DNA of 64,000 bases from Desulfitobacterium metallireducens DSM 15288 (GTDB lineage Bacteria > Bacillota > Desulfitobacteriia > Desulfitobacteriales > Desulfitobacteriaceae), in assembly GCF_000231405.2 (NCBI RefSeq), contig NZ_CP007032.1, positions 1,674,001 through 1,738,000 of the forward strand, in the 5' to 3' direction. Under the pieces are notes generated by a model. That model saw only the letters and a list, made by a program, of their open reading frames with translations, was not told the origin of the DNA and ran no database searches. Below are positions 45,879 through 54,929 of the stretch, in pieces; the first letter of the stretch is position 1; each line of letters starts with the position of its first letter. The translations under genes were made by a program, and so were the position numbers.

Positions 45879-46652
45879 ATGAAAAGACGATTTATAATCC
45901 TCCACTTTCGAAAATCCAGCTTACCCTTATTGCTGTTCGGAATCCTTCTCCTGATCGGGGGAGTAATGTATACTTTTAACATGACAGTAACTCCGAATTC
46001 AAAGGATAAAATTATCGTGATCGACCCCGGTCACGGAGGGCAGGATCCAGGTGCGCAATATCAAGGAGTTAAAGAAAAGGATATTAATCTAGACATTGCT
46101 TTACACCTGCGGGAAACCCTAATGGCAAGAGGATATAATGTAATATTGACTCGGGAGGTGGACAAGGATTTCTATCTCCCGAATTTTGTTTTGGGCCGAA
46201 TAGCTAAGCGAGTTGAACTTAATCAACGCGTACAAATGGCCAGTTTAAATAACGCTGACTTATTCATCAGCATTCATTCAAACAGTTATCCTGGTATCTC
46301 CTACGGTATGGAAACCTTTTACTATGTCAAATCTTCTTCGGGCAAAGCCCTGGCTGACCGCATTCAAAAGGAACTTAAACAAATACAACCTGATAATAAA
46401 CGGAATTCCAAATCAGGGGATTATTATCTGCTGAATCAAACCCGAATGCCTGCTGTCTTAGTTGAAGTTGGGTTTCTTTCCAATGCCAAAGAACGCAAGC
46501 TTCTGCAAACCACATCCTATCAGGAGAAAATCGCAGAAGCAATGGCTAATGGTATTGAAGGTTACTTTCAGGAGTATCCTCACGAGATCCACCCCCCCCT
46601 CCTCTGTACTCGCGACTCCGTCCAGCAACTGAAAAATTGCCCTTATCATTGA
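45879..46652 (+). CDS. cwlD: N-acetylmuramoyl-L-alanine amidase CwlD
   Basis: Amidase_3 zinc enzyme of 257 residues with an N-terminal membrane anchor/signal (about 13-33). Zinc and catalytic motifs: IDPGHGGQDPG (His), KEKDINLDIA (Glu), SIHSNSY (His) and VEVGFLSN (catalytic Glu). CwlD makes muramic-delta-lactam in spore cortex with PdaA, consistent with other spore genes in the window. GGAGG precedes ATG. Confidence 0.9.
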   Translation: MKRRFIILHFRKSSLPLLLFGILLLIGGVMYTFNMTVTPNSKDKIIVIDPGHGGQDPGAQYQGVKEKDINLDIALHLRETLMARGYNVILTREVDKDFYLPNFVLGRIAKRVELNQRVQMASLNNADLFISIHSNSYPGISYGMETFYYVKSSSGKALADRIQKELKQIQPDNKRNSKSGDYYLLNQTRMPAVLVEVGFLSNAKERKLLQTTSYQEKIAEAMANGIEGYFQEYPHEIHPPLLCTRDSVQQLKNCPYH

Positions 46653-46663
46653 TACTTTTATAA

Positions 46664-46711
46664 GATGAAAAAAGGTCTCGCATCGATTGTGATGCAAGAC
46701 CTTTTTTCATC
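46664..46711. terminator. Bidirectional terminator between cwlD and prfC
   Basis: Twenty-one-position stem with one mismatch (46664-46684 with 46691-46711), A run on one side and T run on the other. It touches the prfC stop codon and serves both converging genes. Confidence 0.92.
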
Positions 46712-48307
46712 TCATTCTCTTAAAAGCGGAGGCTGCTCCAAAAATTCAATCGAATAGCGCTCACTCATCCAATTCGCTTTCCATTTATCGAGAAGAAGGA
46801 CAGCATAATTTTCATCTTGATCTAATACGACCAGACTCATACTTGAATCTTTAAGAATCTTTATTTTTTCTTCATCTTTTGGAACCCAGCGCACGATTTC
46901 ATAAGGCAAATGATTAATCTCAACATCTACTCCATACTCATCCCGTAATCGATACTCGAGTACTTCAAACTGTAACTGCCCAACAACGCCGATAACTGGA
47001 GCCTCGACTCCAATATGCAGATCACGGAAGACATGAATCGCGCCTTCTTCCTGCAATTCTTGAATTCCTTTAATAAACTGCTTGCGTTTCAAAGCATTCT
47101 TAATACTCACCCGCGCGAAATTTTCTGGGCTAAAAAAGGGCATGGCTTCAAATTCGAGACCGTCTTTTTCGGCTAAAACATCACCAATCCGTAAAATTCC
47201 ATTATCATGAACCCCAATAATATCACCAGCATAGGCCTCGTCCAAAATGGTCCGTTCTTGAGCAAATAACTGCTGAGGCTGAGCTAAGCGAAGTTTGCGA
47301 CGTGAACGCGTATGAATGACATTCATTCCACGTTCATATCTCCCGGTACAAATTCGGATAAAGGCAATCCGGTCACGGTGCATTGCATTCATGTTAGCTT
47401 GAATCTTAAAGACAAATCCAGTGAATTCTGGATTCAGTGGATCTAGTTCGCCTTGGTTGGATGTTCGCGCTGCCGGCCCAGGGGCAAGCTTTAGAAAACT
47501 ATCCAAGAAATTAGGAACCCCAAAATTACTTAAGGCACTTCCAAAAAAGACTGGCGTAACCTCTCCTCTGTTGACTCTTTCCATGTCGAACTGATTACCC
47601 GCCATATCAAGCAACTCAATATCTTCTTGTAAACGCTGCAACAATTCCTCTCCGATTCCTGATTGGACTTCAGGATCTCCGATCAAACCGGATTGTGGGG
47701 CACCTGAATTTTCAGTACGGTTACCTGCTGCATAACGGTCCACGAAACCACTCTGACGATCATAAATTCCTTTAAAAGTCCCCCCCATCCCAATCGGCCA
47801 GTTCATCGCATAGGCTTCAATGCCCAAGACTTTTTCAACTTCATCCATTAAATCAATTGGATTTTTCCCTTCCCGGTCGAGTTTATTGATAAAGGTAAAG
47901 ATCGGAATTCCTCGCTTCTTACATACTTCAAACAGTTTAATGGTCTGCGCTTCGACCCCTTTGGCAACGTCGATCAACATGACTGCGCTATCAGCTGCCG
48001 TTAATGTCCGGTAGGTGTCCTCACTGAAATCCTGGTGACCCGGGGTGTCAAGAATATTGATAACATACCCTTTATAGTTGAATTGCATCGCACTCGACGT
48101 GATGGAGATTCCTCTTTGACGCTCCAATTCCATCCAATCTGAAGTTGCATACCGTTGAGTTTTGCGGGCCTTCACATTACCCGCCAAATGAATCGCTCCT
48201 CCAAATAAGAGCAGTTTTTCCGTCAAAGTCGTTTTCCCTGCGTCAGGGTGAGAAATAATCGCAAATGCTTTGCGGGATCGAATTTCTTCTTCCATTGTCA
48301 AATTCAC
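46712..48307 (-). CDS. prfC: Peptide chain release factor 3
   Basis: Translational GTPase of 531 residues that recycles RF1/RF2 after termination. GTPase motifs: SHPDAGKTTLTEK (G1), RGISITSSAM (G2), DTPGHQDF (G3), INKLDREGK (G4). Length and domain II/III match RF3. GTG start is 11 nt from AAGGAG, with an in-frame ATG at 48295 as an alternative. Confidence 0.96.
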   Translation of the reverse strand: MNLTMEEEIRSRKAFAIISHPDAGKTTLTEKLLLFGGAIHLAGNVKARKTQRYATSDWMELERQRGISITSSAMQFNYKGYVINILDTPGHQDFSEDTYRTLTAADSAVMLIDVAKGVEAQTIKLFEVCKKRGIPIFTFINKLDREGKNPIDLMDEVEKVLGIEAYAMNWPIGMGGTFKGIYDRQSGFVDRYAAGNRTENSGAPQSGLIGDPEVQSGIGEELLQRLQEDIELLDMAGNQFDMERVNRGEVTPVFFGSALSNFGVPNFLDSFLKLAPGPAARTSNQGELDPLNPEFTGFVFKIQANMNAMHRDRIAFIRICTGRYERGMNVIHTRSRRKLRLAQPQQLFAQERTILDEAYAGDIIGVHDNGILRIGDVLAEKDGLEFEAMPFFSPENFARVSIKNALKRKQFIKGIQELQEEGAIHVFRDLHIGVEAPVIGVVGQLQFEVLEYRLRDEYGVDVEINHLPYEIVRWVPKDEEKIKILKDSSMSLVVLDQDENYAVLLLDKWKANWMSERYSIEFLEQPPLLRE

Positions 48308-48483
48308 AGTTATCTAAACTCCTTAATATGAAATATTCTCACACTATCTTTTTATTTTTTGTTCATAGACTTATATTATATCATTAAGATTTTTATAACG
48401 GAAGATATTCCCCAGCAGGAATCATCCTAACAAATGTGGAAAGAATAAATTGTAATGTGTATCGGTAAGGGAGGATTAGGAAA

Positions 48484-48942
48484 ATGACCTTGTTTCAAAT
48501 TCTCTATGAAACACTATCTGAAAATGGCTGGGAATTTGATCATGATAAAAAAAATGAAATTTTCCGTTTAGAAATTCGAGGCGTAAACGCTGATTTTCAT
48601 TGCTTCATTATTGTCGATGAAGAGCAAGAATCCCTACTCTGCAATACGCATATTAATCAAAAAATCCCCTTCCTCAAACGAATTGAAATCTGTAATTTCA
48701 TAAACCGAGTGAATTACGAACTCGCAAATGGTAATTTTGAAATGGACATGGATGACGGAGAAATCCGTTTTCGAACTTTTCTCGATCTTGAAAATACTGA
48801 GCCTTCCCAAGAGCAATTGATGAACCTTATTTGGAACGGCTCGCAAAGTTTTGATACCTACTACCCTGGAATTGTAAAGATTGTTTTTGAAGAATTTTCT
48901 GCTGAAGAAGCAATGGCAATATGTACTCAAGAAGACGACTGA
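48484..48942 (+). CDS. YbjN-domain protein
   Basis: Protein of 152 residues with the YbjN fold, related to type III secretion chaperones (ICNFINRVNYELANGNFEMD, then DGEIRFRTFLDLENTEPS). Function unknown. GGAGG lies 9 nt ahead of ATG. Acidic C-terminus (EEAMAICTQEDD). Confidence 0.8.
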   Translation: MTLFQILYETLSENGWEFDHDKKNEIFRLEIRGVNADFHCFIIVDEEQESLLCNTHINQKIPFLKRIEICNFINRVNYELANGNFEMDMDDGEIRFRTFLDLENTEPSQEQLMNLIWNGSQSFDTYYPGIVKIVFEEFSAEEAMAICTQEDD

Positions 48943-48997
48943 GTTTCCTCTATAAACCATTATTGGATATCTATTAGTTTGGGCGCAACTATTACCT

Positions 48998-49026
48998 GAG
49001 TAAAGAAAAGCGTTTAGCAAATAATA
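48998..49026 (+). promoter_or_regulatory. Candidate SigG promoter of the SASP gene
   Basis: GAGTA, 17-nt spacer, AATAATA, against SigG consensus gHATR and cATWMTA; 4 of 5 and 6 of 7 positions match. Fits forespore expression of a SASP gene. Confidence 0.4.
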
Positions 49027-49072
49027 AGAACGTCCCAACTCATTGAATCCAAATTTTAAGGAGGTAACACAC

Positions 49073-49279
49073 ATGGCAGGAGAAAGAAACAGTAACACAC
49101 CAGCAGTACAAGGCGCAGAACAAGGTTTAGACCAATTCAAGTATGAAATTGCGAATGAATTAGGCGTTCAACTCGGTGGCGACCGCACAAGCCGTGAAAA
49201 CGGTTCTGTCGGGGGGCAAATGACGAAACGTATGATCAAATTCGCTGAACAATCCTTGAAAAATGGTGGTCGAATCTAA
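49073..49279 (+). CDS. Alpha/beta-type small acid-soluble spore protein
   Basis: DNA-binding spore protein of 68 residues. It contains the germination protease region FKYEIANELGV and the conserved C-terminal box GDRTSRENGSVGGQMTKRMI. These proteins coat spore DNA and protect it from UV, heat and peroxide. ATG 49073 follows AAGGAGG. A group II intron begins 16 nt past its stop on the opposite strand and separates it from a terminator now at 51203-51237. Confidence 0.96.
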   Translation: MAGERNSNTPAVQGAEQGLDQFKYEIANELGVQLGGDRTSRENGSVGGQMTKRMIKFAEQSLKNGGRI

Positions 49280-49294
49280 ACTTCTCATTTCGTA

Positions 49295-51197
49295 ATCGGG
49301 TAGGAGGCTGACCATTATTTGGTCAGCCGACCTCCCACAGCACCGTACGTACCGTTCGGTATACGGCGCTTCCAAAGTTTACGCGTTACTTCGCAGAATA
49401 ACATTCACTAAAACTGAGATATCCAATCCGTTCGAAACGCTTATTGGATAAGGCTTTTGTCAAAATCGGGCTATGGGCAGTACGCCAATAGCCTTTTCTT
49501 GTGTTTGCCCACATCCACGCTTGTTCCTCTTGTATACCTACTTTCTTGAGGTTTTCAAATCGCGTTCGGGTTCTCTTCCATCGCTTCCAGGTAACCATCC
49601 GTATGCGACTTCTTAGCCACTCATCCAGTGTCTTAAGTAGATTTCTAGCGTCGGCCAGTTTAAAGTAGTTCGTCCAGCCTCGCACTATCTGGTTGAGTTT
49701 TGTTCTCCGTTCTTCGATTCCCATCCCGTTGCTCCGTCCAGTCACTTCTCGGATTTTATCTTTGAGTTTCTGGATGCTTTTAGGATGGATTCTCAGTCGC
49801 CCAAATCCTCTGTAGATGTAAAAGCTATATCCCAAATACTTTACATAGTTTACGTGCGAGATCTTAGTTTTCTCCCTGTTTACCTTGAGAAATAACTTCC
49901 CTTCGATGAACGGAAGTATATGGTCAAGCGCACGCTTTGCTGCTTTCTTGCTTTTGCAAAAAATCATCATATCGTCTGCATAACGCACAAATCTATGCCC
50001 TCGCTTTTCCAACTCGTGGTCACATTCATTGAGCATAATGTTTCCAAGTAAGGGACTAAGGGGTCCGCCTTGCGGTACGCCCTCGGGGCTTTCCTCAAAC
50101 AAACCATCCACCATAACTCCTGCTCTTAGGAATTTGTGGATGAGTGAGATGACTCGCCCGTCTTTTATTGTCTCAGACAGAATTTGAATCAGTTTGCTCT
50201 GGTTGACCGTATCAAAGTATTTCTCTAAGTCCATGTCTACTACATATTTGTATCCTTCTGTAATATGACCCTGGCATTTCAACAGTGCATCATGAGCACT
50301 GCGGTTCGGTCGGAATCCAAAACTGTTGTTTGAGAACTGCTCTTCAAAGATGGGGCTCAGGACTTGAGTAATCGCTTGTTGGATTAACCGGTCTACGACT
50401 GTTGGTATTCCCAGTTTTCTAGTCTTTCCGTTCTCTTTGGGTATCTCTACCCTCCGTACGGGTTTTGGACGGTATTTACCGTCCCAGAGGGATTGCAAAA
50501 GTTCATTCTTGTGCTCTTTCAGGAAGGGTAGAAGTTCATCCACCTGCATACCATCGATTCCACCTGCGCCTTTATTTCTCTTCACCTGTTTGTAAGCTCG
50601 GTTTAGGTTTTCGACGCTAAGAATTTGCTTAAGCAAGCCTTCTGTCTGCTTGTTCGTGTTGGTGTTGTCGGTTTCAGTCATCTTAGGTGGCGCGCACACT
50701 TCCGCATACTCTCTCTGTTCCGCAGATACCCTTTGCAGATAGTCTTCGAATCGAAGTTGTCTGTGTTTTGAATTACCACTTTCAGTAACTTTCATTGACC
50801 CACACCTCCTTTGGTTCAACCCTTCCGTCGGTGTCTAGACCACCTCTGTACTATGGCTTCAGCTGACTCCTCACGATAAATCTTGTTTCAACCAGGTTTC
50901 TTACTCTGTTTCCACCTGTCCGTGAGGCCTCCCACGGTAAGACGATTCACTTTCGTTCCATGTACCCGCAGCATTTACGCTAACGTATCCGTGTAGCTTT
51001 TGGGCTTCAGCTTGAATGGCAGCCTTACCCCACGTTTTGCGCCTGATACTGTTCGTGTTCCTCGGGTCGGAGCTTTGCCGCCGGCTTCCTTCAGATTCCA
51101 CCTCACGATGGACACCCTTGCCTTAAGCTAATGGTTGGTCGCTACATACCCCCATAACGGACTTTCACCGTCTAGTTAATCGCCATGCGTGGCGCAC
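49295..51197 (-). mobile_element. Group II intron, probably class IIC, with maturase
   Basis: Complete intron of 1903 bp on the minus strand. The 5' end is GTGCGCC at 51197; the 3' end is CCCGAT at 49295. Domain V is a 32-nt hairpin at 49339-49370 whose triad position reads CGC, the IIC form. Domain VI (about 49297-49336) has a bulged A seven nt from the 3' end, suitable as branch point. A reverse transcriptase is in domain IV. The upstream exon is a terminator-type hairpin four nt away. Confidence 0.9.
49386..50795 (-). CDS. ltrA: Group II intron reverse transcriptase/maturase
   Basis: Protein of 469 residues. Reverse-transcriptase blocks include GIPTVVDRLIQQAI, SFGFRPNRSAHDA, VVDMDLEKYFDTVN, GVPQGGPLSPLL and the catalytic FVRYADD. 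The maturase (X) domain follows with IVRGWTNYFKLAD and KGYWRTAHSPIL. There is no C-terminal HNH endonuclease, as in IIC enzymes. ATG 50795 follows AAAGGAGG. Complete frame, so probably active or recently so. Confidence 0.95.
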   Translation of the reverse strand: MKVTESGNSKHRQLRFEDYLQRVSAEQREYAEVCAPPKMTETDNTNTNKQTEGLLKQILSVENLNRAYKQVKRNKGAGGIDGMQVDELLPFLKEHKNELLQSLWDGKYRPKPVRRVEIPKENGKTRKLGIPTVVDRLIQQAITQVLSPIFEEQFSNNSFGFRPNRSAHDALLKCQGHITEGYKYVVDMDLEKYFDTVNQSKLIQILSETIKDGRVISLIHKFLRAGVMVDGLFEESPEGVPQGGPLSPLLGNIMLNECDHELEKRGHRFVRYADDMMIFCKSKKAAKRALDHILPFIEGKLFLKVNREKTKISHVNYVKYLGYSFYIYRGFGRLRIHPKSIQKLKDKIREVTGRSNGMGIEERRTKLNQIVRGWTNYFKLADARNLLKTLDEWLRSRIRMVTWKRWKRTRTRFENLKKVGIQEEQAWMWANTRKGYWRTAHSPILTKALSNKRFERIGYLSFSECYSAK

Positions 51198-51202
51198 CAT
51201 GC

Positions 51203-51244
51203 GGGAAGGGGCATTCATTCATTGAATACCCCTTCCCTATTATT
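51203..51244 (+). terminator. Terminator hairpin beside the intron
   Basis: Fourteen-position stem with one mismatch (51203-51216 with 51224-51237) followed on the plus strand by TATTATTT. Without the intron it would sit just after the SASP gene at 49073 and end its transcript. Confidence 0.75.
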
Positions 51245-51276
51245 TATAGTCATGAAATTAACGATAAAAATTTAGG

Positions 51277-51308
51277 GTAGTTTCTCACACTCCTGTGCGA
51301 AAAACTAC
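51277..51308 (-). terminator. Terminator after the 51324 gene
   Basis: Interrupted stem beginning GTAGTTT and ending AAACTAC, followed on the minus strand by a TTTTT run at 51266-51272. Confidence 0.6.
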
Positions 51309-51323
51309 GCCTAGAAAACTCTT

Positions 51324-51524
51324 CTAGTATTTCATCGTTCCATCTGTCTCCTCTAAGAATTTTTTCTTGGAGGCTAAATGCTCTTTGACGTCCTTCAGTT
51401 GATGGGGCGTCAATTCCCCTGCATTTTCCGCTAAAAACTTTTCATTTTTATGAATGTTGTTTAGAGTTAACTCCATCTTTTTTAGGTCTTCTTTTTGACG
51501 CTTGTTTCCATCTTTACGTGGCAT
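51324..51524 (-). CDS. Small charged hypothetical protein
   Basis: Protein of 66 residues, nearly all helix-forming and Lys/Glu-rich (MPRKDGNKRQKEDLKKMELT), with a second helix ELTPHQLKDVKEHLASKKKF. No family recognised. ATG 51524 has GAGGTG 6 nt upstream; the longer GTG frame is not needed. A terminator follows. Could be a small spore protein, but nothing proves this. Confidence 0.6.
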   Translation of the reverse strand: MPRKDGNKRQKEDLKKMELTLNNIHKNEKFLAENAGELTPHQLKDVKEHLASKKKFLEETDGTMKY

Positions 51525-51592
51525 TTTAATCACCTCGAATTTAGTTTTCCCGGATGAAAAAAGATAATGTGACCCAATTATAGGGATATTTT

Positions 51593-52333
51593 TTATTGAA
51601 TTTCTACCCGAGCCTTCGAATTAAAAGGATTCGTACGAACTGCCAGAGAATAGAGATAAGGATAATCTTCGTGCAAGTGTTCCATATAGCTCAGCCATTC
51701 TAAAATCAAGAGCTGATAAGCCCGATCCATATCCCGAATCAGATGAACCCGGTCTGCCTCAGCTTGTTCTCTTAAGTCTTTGCGATGCGCGAACTCATCT
51801 GTTAAATGAAATATAGCCCAGAGTAATTCAGTAAAGGCTTCATGCTCCAGAAGATTCGGATTTTCCATCAAGCGCAGGAGAAAATCTTTTTTCCGAAATA
51901 CTAAGTCTCGAAGTTGCTCTAAGAATTCCCCGTCAACTTGCCATTTACCACGATACTCTTCTACTCCTTTACGTGCCTCTAAAAAATCTTTATTATTCCA
52001 ACTCGTTTCGATTAACAAGTTATTTTGGATTTTATCTATATTCGCATCCCTTTTGCTTAAGAACTCCAACAGCTCCCCACCCATTTCATGATTAAAAATG
52101 CCAACCACCATATACAACTTACGGAGAAGCGCTCTTTTTTCGCGTTTTGCGAGCAATTGATCAATAATCAGGGTTGATAGAAAAATATATATTGGTAAAT
52201 AGGCTAGCTGTAAGAGAATATTATCTAAAATATAACTAATACCATGAAACTCCAAAAAATCGAGGAGATATAAACTTAAAGAAAGCCCTAAGAGAAAGAT
52301 TCCTAATTTGATTTCCCATGTCCTTAGCTTCAA
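51593..52333 (-). CDS. Hypothetical two-helix membrane protein
   Basis: Protein of 246 residues. Two membrane helices at the N-terminus (about 8-26 and 38-60) are followed by a long helical cytosolic region with motif FNHEMGGELLEFLSKRDANI and LTDEFAHRKDLREQAEADR. Not recognised as a named family. TTG start with AGGAG 9 nt ahead. It is divergent from the small gene at 52375. Confidence 0.65.
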   Translation of the reverse strand: MKLRTWEIKLGIFLLGLSLSLYLLDFLEFHGISYILDNILLQLAYLPIYIFLSTLIIDQLLAKREKRALLRKLYMVVGIFNHEMGGELLEFLSKRDANIDKIQNNLLIETSWNNKDFLEARKGVEEYRGKWQVDGEFLEQLRDLVFRKKDFLLRLMENPNLLEHEAFTELLWAIFHLTDEFAHRKDLREQAEADRVHLIRDMDRAYQLLILEWLSYMEHLHEDYPYLYSLAVRTNPFNSKARVEIQ

Positions 52334-52374
52334 CTTGAATCACTCCTTGATAGCGTAATGAAAGGATGAAAATA

Positions 52375-52545
52375 TTGAAAATCAAGACCTTTAGCTCACC
52401 AGACTCACGTTTACTTGAAAGAGACGTTAACCAGTGGCTCGAAGAAAATAGTTGGCTTAAAATAATCAAAATCACTCAAAGTTCAGGGCAGGCTCACCTC
52501 ATCTCGATCTGGTACGAAGAGCCAAACGTTCCAATGCTCGGATAA
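52375..52545 (+). CDS. Small Cse60-like protein
   Basis: Protein of 56 residues (59 if ATG 52366 is used). Sequence runs KIKTFSSPDSRLLERDVNQW then LKIIKITQSSGQ and LISIWYEEP. The pattern of a short strand, helix with LE..VN.WL, then two strands resembles Cse60-type sporulation proteins. TTG 52375 is 9 nt after AAAGG. A strong terminator follows, supporting a real gene. Confidence 0.6.
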   Translation: MKIKTFSSPDSRLLERDVNQWLEENSWLKIIKITQSSGQAHLISIWYEEPNVPMLG

Positions 52546-52564
52546 AGCTGTTCATATAAGTTAG

Positions 52565-52602
52565 AAGGCCGCTGATGTCAATTGCGTATCAGCGGCCTTT
52601 TG
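52565..52602 (+). terminator. Rho-independent terminator after the 52375 gene
   Basis: Perfect 12-bp stem (52565-52576 with 52588-52599), then TTTGT. Confidence 0.88.
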
Positions 52603-52752
52603 TATCTTAATAATTTTCGACAGAAACATCTTGATTCCTTTCATCCGTTCTTAATTTACCCAAAAAGTAATAAAACAACAACATAATTCCAAAACAACCA
52701 AGCCATAATAATCAGAGAAATTCAGGGTATCAACCGGAAGGGACTGTAAAAC

Positions 52753-53478
52753 ATGAAAATCTCAATTTTTATTACCTGTTTAGGTAACATGCTTTATCCG
52801 GATTTAGGGGTTACAATGGCCAAAATATTTACTCGGCTGGGCCACACTGTTGATTTTCCAGACAAGCAAGCCTGTTGTGGACAAATCTCATTTAACTCGG
52901 GTTATATGGAAGACACGAGAGCAGTCGCCCGCAACACGATTGATGCGTTTGAAAAGAGCGAAGTCGTAGTCGCGCCGAGCGGCTCCTGCATAGGAATGAT
53001 TCATCATAACTATCCTTCTCTATTTGAAAACGACCCCGTCTATCTCAAGAAAGCAAATGAACTCATTAATAAGAGCTATGAATTCTCACAGTTTCTGGTC
53101 AACGTGCTTAAACAGCCTGATCTAGGAGCACGCTACAAAGCCAAAGTAACCTATCACCCTTCCTGCCACGCTACCCGCTTAATGGGAATACGAGATGAAC
53201 CCCTCACCTTACTGGAACACATTCAAGGTGTTGAAGTTGTGCCCTTACCTGAGGCCCAACTATGTTGTGGTTTTGGGGGAACCTTCGCAATCAAAATGCC
53301 TGTGATTTCCGAGGCGATGGTTCAGGAAAAAGCACAACACGTCATCGAATCTGGCGCAGATATTCTCACTGGCCTTGATATGGGTTGCCTCCTTAACATC
53401 TCTGGATATTTGGAAAAACATGGGCACCCGGTACCTGCGATGCACGTTATTCAGCTGCTTGGAAAGGGGATAGAATGA
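52753..53478 (+). CDS. lutA: Lactate utilization protein A, Fe-S oxidoreductase
   Basis: Protein of 241 residues with two CCG domains: KQACCGQISFNSGY (about 34) and HPSCHATRLMG...LCCGFGGTFA (about 135 and 174). LutA, LutB and LutC together oxidise L-lactate to pyruvate through an Fe-S pathway. Its stop overlaps the start of lutB by 4 bp. GGAAGGG precedes ATG. Confidence 0.95.
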   Translation: MKISIFITCLGNMLYPDLGVTMAKIFTRLGHTVDFPDKQACCGQISFNSGYMEDTRAVARNTIDAFEKSEVVVAPSGSCIGMIHHNYPSLFENDPVYLKKANELINKSYEFSQFLVNVLKQPDLGARYKAKVTYHPSCHATRLMGIRDEPLTLLEHIQGVEVVPLPEAQLCCGFGGTFAIKMPVISEAMVQEKAQHVIESGADILTGLDMGCLLNISGYLEKHGHPVPAMHVIQLLGKGIE

Positions 53479-54929
53479 TGTCGGAGAAAAAGCCCTATGA
53501 TATGCATGAAGCCCTAGATAAAGCACTCAATGATGACTTCCTCCGAATGGCTACTCGACGTGCAACAGATAAGCTGCGTCATCAGAAGTTGGACGCGGCG
53601 AATCAACTTGGAGACTGGGAAGAATGGCGTCAAGCTGGGGAAACAATTCGAAATCATGTCGTTCTTAACTTAGATTATTATCTGAAACAACTGATTGAAA
53701 ATGTCGAGAAAAACGGTGGGCATGTTCATTTAGCCAAAACTCCGCAAGATGCCGTCAAAATTGTTCAGGACATTTTCCAAAAACATAATGCCAAGACCGT
53801 GATTAAATCAAAGTCGATGATTTCAGAGGAAGTCCATCTCAATCCCGCTCTGGAAAAAGACGGAATTGAAGTCAGCGAAACCGATCTCGCGGAATATATT
53901 ATCCAGATCGCGGATGAACCTCCCTCTCACATCATTGTACCCGCGATGCATAAGAACCGGGATCAAATTGCGAAGCTTTTTGAACCGATTGCGGGGCATC
54001 CTTTAACTTCAGATACCCCGACCCTTACGAAATTTGCACGAGATAAAATGCGTGAAAAATTCCTCTCTAGTGAAATTGGGATCTCTGGCTGTAACTTTGC
54101 TGTCGCAGATACTGGGACTGTTACTATGGTGACCAATGAAGGAAACGGCCGTATGGTCAGCACCATACCAAAAGTTCAAATTACCATGATGGGCATGGAA
54201 AGAATTGTTCCATCCTTTAAGGAACTCAGCGTTATGCTTAATCTTCTTGCGCGCAGCGCCACGGGACAACGCTTATCCGTATATACAACGATGATCACGC
54301 CACCTCGACATGAAGGAGATGTTGATGGCCCTGAAGAATGGCATCTTGTCATTCTCGACCATAATCGCTCCGAAATATTAGGTGATCCAGATTTCCGCGC
54401 TTCTTTACGCTGTATCCGTTGTGGTGCCTGCTTTAACGTCTGTCCAGTTTACCGGCAAGTTGGAGGGCATGCATATGGATCCGTTTACGCTGGCCCCATT
54501 GGAATCGTCATAACCCCGCTTCTCGAACAAAATTATGAGAAGTGGGGCCATCTCCCCTATTTCTCTTCCTTATGTGCTGCATGCTCTGAAGCATGTCCCG
54601 TAAGAATTCCACTCATGGATTTAATTGTTAAACACCGTGATCGCAAAGTTCTTACTGGACACACCCCAGCAATTGAACATAAAGCCTTCAAGGCCTATCG
54701 TTATTATTTCACACGTCCCAAGGCTCTCCGCAATCTTCTCCATATGGGTTCCCGTATGCAGTGGGTTCTCATGCGTCATGGTCGTATCGTGATGGGCCCG
54801 CCTCCGCTTAACAATTGGTTAAGGAGCCGGTATGTACCCCCCCTCCCTCTTCAAAACTTTCAAGATCTCTGGCCGATGCTCGAAAAACGCTTAGAGAAAA
54901 CTAAGCCACAAGGAGGTGAGCAAAAATGA
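53475..54929 (+). CDS. lutB: Lactate utilization protein B, Fe-S/LUD protein
   Basis: Protein of 484 residues. The first 300 residues form the LUD domain (TVIKSKSMISEEVHLNPAL, VADTGTVTMVTNEGNGRM). Two ferredoxin clusters follow: CIRCGACFNVCPVYR and CAACSEACPVRIP. It is the electron-transfer subunit of the lactate system. Start ATGATG overlaps lutA's stop; its own stop overlaps the lutC start, so the three genes are translationally coupled. Confidence 0.95.
   Translation: MMSEKKPYDMHEALDKALNDDFLRMATRRATDKLRHQKLDAANQLGDWEEWRQAGETIRNHVVLNLDYYLKQLIENVEKNGGHVHLAKTPQDAVKIVQDIFQKHNAKTVIKSKSMISEEVHLNPALEKDGIEVSETDLAEYIIQIADEPPSHIIVPAMHKNRDQIAKLFEPIAGHPLTSDTPTLTKFARDKMREKFLSSEIGISGCNFAVADTGTVTMVTNEGNGRMVSTIPKVQITMMGMERIVPSFKELSVMLNLLARSATGQRLSVYTTMITPPRHEGDVDGPEEWHLVILDHNRSEILGDPDFRASLRCIRCGACFNVCPVYRQVGGHAYGSVYAGPIGIVITPLLEQNYEKWGHLPYFSSLCAACSEACPVRIPLMDLIVKHRDRKVLTGHTPAIEHKAFKAYRYYFTRPKALRNLLHMGSRMQWVLMRHGRIVMGPPPLNNWLRSRYVPPLPLQNFQDLWPMLEKRLEKTKPQGGEQK

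Noticed and set aside
48634-49140. 168-codon minus-strand frame over the YbjN gene and SASP start
   Set aside because: Antisense to two well-supported genes and of unlikely composition.
50901-51101. 66-codon frame in the 5' part of the intron
   Set aside because: It lies in the structured intron RNA domain, not a known protein.
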